From assembly GCA_028715225.1 (NCBI GenBank), contig JAQUSH010000017.1, positions 1 to 10,771 of the forward strand: a DNA stretch of 10,771 bases. Direction: 5' to 3'. The notes under the pieces are model-generated. The model saw only the letters and a program-made list of their open reading frames with translations, searched no databases and had not been told where the DNA came from. The position numbers and the translations under genes are program-made. Of the stretch, positions 5,735 through 10,771 are shown one piece after another. The DNA is from Candidatus Aenigmatarchaeota archaeon (GTDB taxonomy: Archaea; Aenigmatarchaeota; Aenigmatarchaeia; Aenigmatarchaeales; Aenigmatarchaeaceae). The first letter of the stretch is position 1; every line of letters starts with the position of its first letter.

Positions 5735-8700
5735 ATGTTTAAAAAAATCCTTTTTTCGATTTTTGTAATGTTTTTGTTAGTTGGAAATGTATTTGCTTTT
5801 GCAGCTGATACTGGAGAAACAACAGATGGTACATACTCTTTAACAATAAATGTATTTACTTCAGGAGGTTCATCTCTGAATGGAAATATAAGAGTGTATA
5901 ATCCTTCAAACACATTGGTTTGTACAGCAGACAATGTTCAGCAAAAGATATGTCAACTGACTTCTGGATTGGTATATTCGTATACAGTTTCAAACCCAGC
6001 ATACAATACAGGAACAGGAAGCGTGATGCTTAGTGGGAATACTGTAAGAAATGTTTATCTTATAGCAGATACTACAGCGCCAACTATGATGACTTTAACA
6101 TCATCTACTCATCCAAATCAAAATATTTATTACAATAACAATGATCCTTCATTTCAGTGGACATCTTCAGACAATGTAGGAATAGATGGATACAGCTTTA
6201 CAATTGATCAGTCAGCTGGAACAGTTCCAGATACAAGTAAAGACGTAGAAGAGACAACAACTTCTACTTCATATACAAACTTAGCAGATGGAATATGGTA
6301 TTTCCATATCAGACCTGTAGATAATGCAGGCAACTGGGGTTCTGCACTACATTATACAGTAAGAATAGACACAGCTGGTCCTGTATTTTCAGGATGCACA
6401 GTTAATCCAGCAAGTGGTTCACCTTATTCACCTGGGCAAACTTATACTTTTAGTTGTACAGTTACAGATATTTCAGGAGTAAGTTCTGTTACATTTAATT
6501 TTGGCGGAAGTTCAAAGACAGTAACTAAGTCTGGAGATGTTTATACAGCGACATTCAGCAACCTGAATGCTAATACTTATTCATACACATGGGCAGCAAG
6601 AGATTCAAACAATATACAGAGCACAAATACTGGTTCATATGTAGTTTCACAAGCTCTTACACAGATGCACATTGCAATAAATGATGTTGAATCAGATGCA
6701 AGTTTCATGGTGCCTGAAGATTTTTCAATTAAAACTTGGCCAGATGTTTCAGACGGAACATATTATGTATACAGAAACGGCGTTATTTTGGATTCTGGAA
6801 CAAGTACAGTTCCTGTTGTACACTGGGAATCAATAGTTGTGCCAGGCACAATTACTTACAGAATGACATATTCTGGTACAAATTATTATGCAAATGATGT
6901 GATTAGAACAGTTACAATTCTGCCAGATAATGTATTGCCAACAATAGTTCATACAGAAAATCCAACATCACCAACAACTTATGCGCCAGGACAGACATAT
7001 ACATTTACAGCAACTATCACAGATAATGTTGGTGTTCAGAGCGCACAGTTTTATTTTGACGGGGTTAATTATGTTTACACACAAACTGGAAATACTTACA
7101 CAGTTATGTTGAATGATCTTTCAGCAAATACTCACACATATGAATGGAGAGCAACTGATATAAACGGAAACGCAGCAACAACAGGAGTAATTAATTATAT
7201 AATCAACAGAGCTGCACCTGTAGCTCATTTATCATTGAATGGAGTAGAATCAGATCAGACAATAACTTACGGCGTATTATCAACAGCTCTTGGTTGGATA
7301 ACAACAGGAGAAACAGATGGAATACTGCAGAGAGACGGTGTTACTGTGACAAATCCTGAAACAGAAACACTTGCAGCAGGAATCTATACTTATGATTACA
7401 TTTATCCTCAAACTGAAAACTATACAACACTTACAATAACAAGAACATTAACTGTAGACAAAGCAACACCAGTATTATCTTTAGGAGCAAATCCAGGATG
7501 GACAGTTGCTTATCCAAACACAATAACAATCACAGGATCAGAAACAAATCAGGGAGATTCTGATTTAACTTATGAATTAGTTAGAGATGGAATTGTTGTA
7601 TCTAATCCAGACACTGTTTCAAATGCAGGAACATATAATTATGAATTTAGAACAGCTGGTGGAGAAAATTATACAGCAGGAACAACAGGTGTACAGGTTG
7701 CAACAATAACAAAACAGACACCAATTTTAACTTTAACATTCAATCCAGTTTCACCAATAACTTATGGCACACAGATGACAGCAATTTGCACTGTTGATAA
7801 TTTGGAACAGACACCTGTTCTTTACAGAGACGGTGTAGATGTATCTGCTGAAAACAGTGTACCTGTTACTTTGAATGCAGGAACATATTCATACTCTTGC
7901 GAAGTTTTAGAAAGTGCTAATTATGCACCTTCAACAGTTGGTCCAGAACCATATACAGTTAATCAGGCAAATGTAGTTGATCCATCTAATCCACTGATAC
8001 ATTTAGCATTGAATGGAATAGAGAGCGACCTGACAATAGCTTTAGGTTTGCAGTCAAATGCGACAGGATGGAAAGACATAGCAGATGGTACACTTACTCT
8101 ATTGAGAGACGGCGCACCAGTTGGTTTAGAAGATGTGCAGACTTTGCCAGTTGGAGTTTATAATTATACTTTGGTATTTACAGGAAATGTAAACTATGCA
8201 GATGCATCAGTAACTAGATTTGTTTACGTTTCAGATTCAACAGCACCGATTATCACAATAACAGCACCTTTAACTGGACAGTATACTTCAAATGAAACAT
8301 GGCTAAATGCAACAACCGACGAGAGTGCAACATGTTATTTCGGAACATCAAGTAATCCAACAAATCCAATGACATCAGTCGGAACAGACCACTCAACATA
8401 CTTAACAGGTTTGCCATACGGTTCAAACACTTATTATGTAAGGTGTGCTGACGTTTATGGAAACGAAGCAGAGACTTCAGTTACATGGAATGTTGTTCCT
8501 CATTATGATATTGAAATAACTAGCGGATGGAATTTGATATCTTTGCCACTTATACCAGTGTCACCAATTTTGACTTCAGATCCAATGTGGGGCACAAATT
8601 ATATTATACAGCATTACAATGCAAGCTTAGGAATAGTTCAAGAATATGATTCATCTAATCCAGGAGCAGCAACTTTATCTGAATTAGTTCCAGATTACGG

Positions 8701-9985
8701 ATACTGGGTACATGCAAACACAGACAGAACATTTACTTATTTAGGTACAGAACCAGGAATCAGAACAGTTCCATTAGTTAACGGAACAAACATGGTTGGA
8801 TGGACATCTAATGAATCAGTAAACATGCAGATAGCATTATACTTCATATCAGCAAACGTAACATCAGTTGAATGTCAAGACACAACAGACACAAGCATTC
8901 AGGCATTAAGAGTATGCAACATATCTACTGAAAGCTTTGAACCTGGAAAAGGTTATGTGATTAATGTTTCAAGCGCAAGCGAATGGAGCTATGTGCTAAA
9001 TGTTCCACCTACAGCTAACGCTGGATCAGATCAATCTATAACAGTAAGAGGCGGAATAACAGCAGATGGTTTAGGATCTTATGATTTAGATGGTACAATT
9101 GTTTCATACGTATGGACATTAGGCGGTGAAACAAAAACAGGAGCAACAACAACTTGGGAATTCAATACAGTTGGCACTTACACAATAACACTTACTGTAA
9201 CAGACAATGAAGGAGCAACAGATACAGATGATTTAATTGTAACTGTTACTGCACCATCAGGCGGAGGTGGTGGAGGCGGAGGCGGTGTTAGTACTACATT
9301 GCCAAGCACATCAGGATTCATAATTATAAATCTGACAGCACCTGAAACAGTTACTGCAACAAAAGGACAATCTGTAACATTTACAGCAACAGTTTCAAAC
9401 ATAGGTCAGACAGATGTTTATAACATCTATTTAGAAGGGGTTCCACCTTGGGTAACAATGACACCAGTGAACATAGAGCATCTTGGTAAAGGAGAATCTG
9501 GAAACTTCATAATAACACTTAGCGTTCCTCAAACAGCACCAAGCAGACAGATACTTACGTTAACTGCTAAAGGTTCAAATCCAAATGCTACAGCTGAAGC
9601 ATCAGCTACAATAGAAATTATTGGAAACGCAGCAGAATGTGAAAACTGTGCACAGCCAACAGCATGGACAACTTGTGATGTAAACGGTACACAAACTAGA
9701 ACAGTTTATACTTGCGATGCTGAAACAGGATACAATTGTGTAGAGACAACTGAAACAAGAGCATGTGGCGGATTAACAGGTTACTTCCTGTTGTTATCAG
9801 ACAATCCTGTACTGAGTGCAATAATTGGAATTATAATAATTTTGATAGCTGTATTTGGATACTACTACAGCAGAAACAGAGAAAAAGTAAGAGGAAAGAT
9901 AAGCGCAATGCTTGCTAAATTCAAACCTGCTAAAAAGGAATCTAAACCACAGGGAATAGACTTTAATGTTGAATATAAGAAATGA
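5735..9985 (+). CDS. Giant secreted, membrane-anchored multi-Ig/PKD surface protein
   Basis: This 1416-residue protein starts with a signal peptide (1-23: basic MFKK, hydrophobic core, cleavage near AFA/AD). In order I see: a carboxypeptidase-regulatory-like beta domain (30-112); a fibronectin-III-like domain (113-212); an Ig-like A1 (213-308); repeat B1 (312-400); A2 (402-493); B2 (498-575); two related Ig-like domains (579-660, 663-745); B3 (756-833); a fibronectin-like domain (838-921); a GWNLISLPL domain (923-1088); a PKD domain (1091-1172, starting PPTANAGSDQ); nine glycines (1176-1184); a NEW3/CARDB-like domain (about 1190-1296); a six-Cys thrombospondin-like module (1302-1344); a membrane helix (1359-1380); and a basic 36-residue tail. 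It should form a long stalk on the cell surface, perhaps for adhesion or cell contact. No enzyme motif is visible. Domain borders are by eye. Confidence 0.9.
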   Translation: MFKKILFSIFVMFLLVGNVFAFAADTGETTDGTYSLTINVFTSGGSSLNGNIRVYNPSNTLVCTADNVQQKICQLTSGLVYSYTVSNPAYNTGTGSVMLSGNTVRNVYLIADTTAPTMMTLTSSTHPNQNIYYNNNDPSFQWTSSDNVGIDGYSFTIDQSAGTVPDTSKDVEETTTSTSYTNLADGIWYFHIRPVDNAGNWGSALHYTVRIDTAGPVFSGCTVNPASGSPYSPGQTYTFSCTVTDISGVSSVTFNFGGSSKTVTKSGDVYTATFSNLNANTYSYTWAARDSNNIQSTNTGSYVVSQALTQMHIAINDVESDASFMVPEDFSIKTWPDVSDGTYYVYRNGVILDSGTSTVPVVHWESIVVPGTITYRMTYSGTNYYANDVIRTVTILPDNVLPTIVHTENPTSPTTYAPGQTYTFTATITDNVGVQSAQFYFDGVNYVYTQTGNTYTVMLNDLSANTHTYEWRATDINGNAATTGVINYIINRAAPVAHLSLNGVESDQTITYGVLSTALGWITTGETDGILQRDGVTVTNPETETLAAGIYTYDYIYPQTENYTTLTITRTLTVDKATPVLSLGANPGWTVAYPNTITITGSETNQGDSDLTYELVRDGIVVSNPDTVSNAGTYNYEFRTAGGENYTAGTTGVQVATITKQTPILTLTFNPVSPITYGTQMTAICTVDNLEQTPVLYRDGVDVSAENSVPVTLNAGTYSYSCEVLESANYAPSTVGPEPYTVNQANVVDPSNPLIHLALNGIESDLTIALGLQSNATGWKDIADGTLTLLRDGAPVGLEDVQTLPVGVYNYTLVFTGNVNYADASVTRFVYVSDSTAPIITITAPLTGQYTSNETWLNATTDESATCYFGTSSNPTNPMTSVGTDHSTYLTGLPYGSNTYYVRCADVYGNEAETSVTWNVVPHYDIEITSGWNLISLPLIPVSPILTSDPMWGTNYIIQHYNASLGIVQEYDSSNPGAATLSELVPDYGYWVHANTDRTFTYLGTEPGIRTVPLVNGTNMVGWTSNESVNMQIALYFISANVTSVECQDTTDTSIQALRVCNISTESFEPGKGYVINVSSASEWSYVLNVPPTANAGSDQSITVRGGITADGLGSYDLDGTIVSYVWTLGGETKTGATTTWEFNTVGTYTITLTVTDNEGATDTDDLIVTVTAPSGGGGGGGGGVSTTLPSTSGFIIINLTAPETVTATKGQSVTFTATVSNIGQTDVYNIYLEGVPPWVTMTPVNIEHLGKGESGNFIITLSVPQTAPSRQILTLTAKGSNPNATAEASATIEIIGNAAECENCAQPTAWTTCDVNGTQTRTVYTCDAETGYNCVETTETRACGGLTGYFLLLSDNPVLSAIIGIIIILIAVFGYYYSRNREKVRGKISAMLAKFKPAKKESKPQGIDFNVEYKK
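6668..8233 (+). repeat. Three-copy protein repeat (B) in the surface protein
   Basis: Copies begin at residues 312, 498 and 756 of the surface protein. Each starts HLxLNGxESD or a close variant (HIAINDVESD, HLSLNGVESD, HLALNGIESD), later has a GW or TW with acidic residues and DGT/DGI, then RDG or RNG, and ends in a Y-rich strand before a T/V-rich strand. They are separated by other Ig-like domains rather than standing in tandem, and the DNA copies have diverged, so the duplication is old. Confidence 0.7.
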
Positions 9986-9990
9986 TTATT

Positions 9991-10098
9991 ATGAAAACAA
10001 AACAAAAAACATTAGACGATAAAATTACAGATATATCACTTTTACCACCTAAATATAGAGCAAAGCCAATCAGAGCAGATAACATAATGTATGCGTGA
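9991..10098 (+). CDS. 35-residue mini-protein ending in IMYA
   Basis: A short reading frame starts 5 nt after the surface protein stop: MKTKQKTLDD, then a Lys/Ile-rich stretch, LLPPKYRAKPIRADN and the tail IMYA. It is basic and probably unfolded alone. I rate it a real gene because it fills the space exactly between two operon genes, has TGATTATT before the ATG, leaves only 6 nt to the next start, and shares LPP...IMYA with the C-terminus of that next protein. The tail MYA fits the hydrophobic-Tyr-X pattern by which PAN and other activators dock in the alpha-ring pockets of the 20S proteasome. Function unproven; it could equally be a tail read by another operon partner. Confidence 0.6.
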   Translation: MKTKQKTLDDKITDISLLPPKYRAKPIRADNIMYA

Positions 10099-10104
10099 TT
10101 TGTT

Positions 10105-10404
10105 ATGAAAGGAAAAGATGCGTATCTAATGGAAAGAGCAATAAAAGATGAAGCTTCTGATAGAAGGATTCATTACGATTTTGAATTAATAGTAGATTCT
10201 CCATATGCGATGTTTGCAATTATTAATGCTGCATCTAAACAACTTGGAAGTGATTTGCGAAAGTCATTTGAAAAAGATCACGAAAAAATAATAGAAAGAT
10301 ATAATGAACTTTTGACTAGAAAGCTGTTTCATCTTATAAAAAGCACTGGTGAACTTCCTCCACTGTTTGAGATAAGTGATGAGTCGCAAATAATGTACGC
10401 CTAA
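10105..10404 (+). CDS. 99-residue helical protein ending in IMYA, function unknown
   Basis: I do not recognise this protein. It is soluble and mainly helical: a charged N-terminal helix (MKGKDAYLMERAIKDEAS), a stretch YDFELIVDSPYAMFAIIN (about 24-41), a long charged helix (about 44-80), then a proline turn ELPPLFEISDES and the tail IMYA. There is no cysteine or signal peptide. The last gene of the rightward operon, it starts 6 nt after the mini-protein stop with GTGATT 4 nt before the ATG. The tail fits the hydrophobic-Tyr-X docking pattern, and its shared LPP...IMYA ending with the mini-protein suggests that both bind the same partner. A HerA-type ATPase follows 33 nt later under what looks like its own promoter. 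Confidence 0.75.
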   Translation: MKGKDAYLMERAIKDEASDRRIHYDFELIVDSPYAMFAIINAASKQLGSDLRKSFEKDHEKIIERYNELLTRKLFHLIKSTGELPPLFEISDESQIMYA

Positions 10405-10408
10405 AACC

Positions 10409-10418
10409 TTTTTATTTA
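10409..10418 (+). promoter_or_regulatory. TATA-like box for the HerA-type ATPase
   Basis: AAAACC followed by TTTTTATTTA resembles a BRE plus TATA box, centred about 24-25 nt before the ATG at 10438. This predicts a leaderless transcript, and no Shine-Dalgarno site is seen. The T run could also help end the upstream operon transcript, but no clear terminator structure is present. Confidence 0.55.
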
Positions 10419-10437
10419 ACCTATTCTAAATTTAAGT

Positions 10438-10771
10438 ATGGCGCTAGAAGACATTATAGTCGGAAGAGATCCAGAAGATATAAGAAAATATGGAAAGAAA
10501 GGATGCATCTATATCGGCAAAAATGTAGTAGGTTCTGGTTTTGATTCTCATATGACTAATCCTATTCTGATGGATGTAGTGCGACCTCATGTAATTCTGA
10601 TAAGTGGAAAGAGAGGTTCAGGTAAATCATATACAGGTGCAGTTATAGTTGAAGAAATAATGGAACTGCCAGATGATGTCAGAAATGACTTATCGTGTCT
10701 GATGATTGATACAATGGGAATATTCTGGTCTATGAAAAATCCAAACGAGAAAGATTATAATTTATTAGTTG
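10438..10771 (+). CDS. HerA/DUF87-type ATPase (N-terminal part; runs past the window)
   Basis: The visible 111 codons contain a short lead-in, YIGKNVVGSGFDSHMTNPIL (25-44), DVVRPHVILI, then a Walker A GKRGSGKS (57-64) and a Walker B-like hydrophobic strand ending in Asp, CLMIDTMGIFW (87-97). This arrangement, including D-x-MG-I-(F/Y)-W after the strand, is typical of HerA/FtsK-type hexameric ATPases with a DUF87 domain. Classical HerA, a DNA translocase working with the nuclease NurA, has a full HAS barrel before Walker A; only about 56 residues precede it here, so this is a divergent subtype. Its motor may act on DNA or on proteins. The start codon fits the TATA box at 10409. It may be functionally tied to the preceding operon, but that is only positional. 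Confidence 0.85.
   Translation, partial: MALEDIIVGRDPEDIRKYGKKGCIYIGKNVVGSGFDSHMTNPILMDVVRPHVILISGKRGSGKSYTGAVIVEEIMELPDDVRNDLSCLMIDTMGIFWSMKNPNEKDYNLLV

Noticed and set aside
5689..5934. Minus-strand frame spanning the start of the surface protein
   Set aside because: It opposes a signal peptide and a strong Shine-Dalgarno-led start on the plus strand, and shows no motif of its own.
9178..9402. Open minus-strand frame encoding a polyproline run
   Set aside because: It is the mirror of the glycine linker codons in the surface protein; no start context and no independent coding sign.
10405..10437. Terminator after the five-gene operon
   Set aside because: There is a T run but no stable hairpin, and the same bases fit the TATA box of the next gene better.

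Overview
The window looks like AT-rich archaeal DNA, most likely from a small-genome DPANN-type lineage; the phylum cannot be fixed from the sequence alone. Evidence for archaea: a DUF1512-type protein, a SEC59/dolichol-kinase-like CTP-dependent lipid kinase, an archaeal-style membrane M50 protein, a HerA/DUF87-type ATPase, a large Ig/PKD surface protein with a poly-Gly linker, very tight gene packing, and TATA-like boxes lying 24-27 nt upstream of several start codons, as expected for leaderless archaeal transcripts.

Left part (1-2547), membrane and lipid genes. A leftward cluster starts at 1557: a small membrane protein (1240-1557), an overlapping polyprenol/diacylglycerol-type lipid kinase (692-1255) with a good Shine-Dalgarno site, and a DUF1512 protein (1-659, cut by the window edge) that also seems to have its own TATA box. 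Divergent from it is an M50 site-2-protease-like gene (1620-2195). It meets head-on, with a 14-nt overlap, a small four-helix membrane protein on the minus strand (2182-2547).

Middle (2548-2754): a 207-nt regulatory gap holding an imperfect direct repeat 82 nt apart and a dyad around the second TATA-like element.

Right part (2755-10404): a tightly coupled rightward operon of five genes. They are a cytosolic acidic coiled-coil protein with a CxxC...CxxC zinc-binding knot (2755-4443), a one-helix membrane protein (4440-5723, ATGA overlap), a 1416-residue secreted, C-terminally anchored multi-domain surface protein (5735-9985), a 35-residue mini-protein (9991-10098) and a 99-residue helical protein (10105-10404). 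The last two end in the same four residues, IMYA, which fits the hydrophobic-Tyr-X tail used to dock on 20S proteasomes. A HerA-type ATPase (10438 onward, cut by the window edge) follows under its own TATA box.

The layout suggests an envelope-spanning assembly, with a cytosolic coiled-coil factor, a membrane linker and a large surface protein, plus small tail-bearing adaptors and an ATPase. This is inference: none of the four genes other than the surface protein and the ATPase belongs to a family I recognise.
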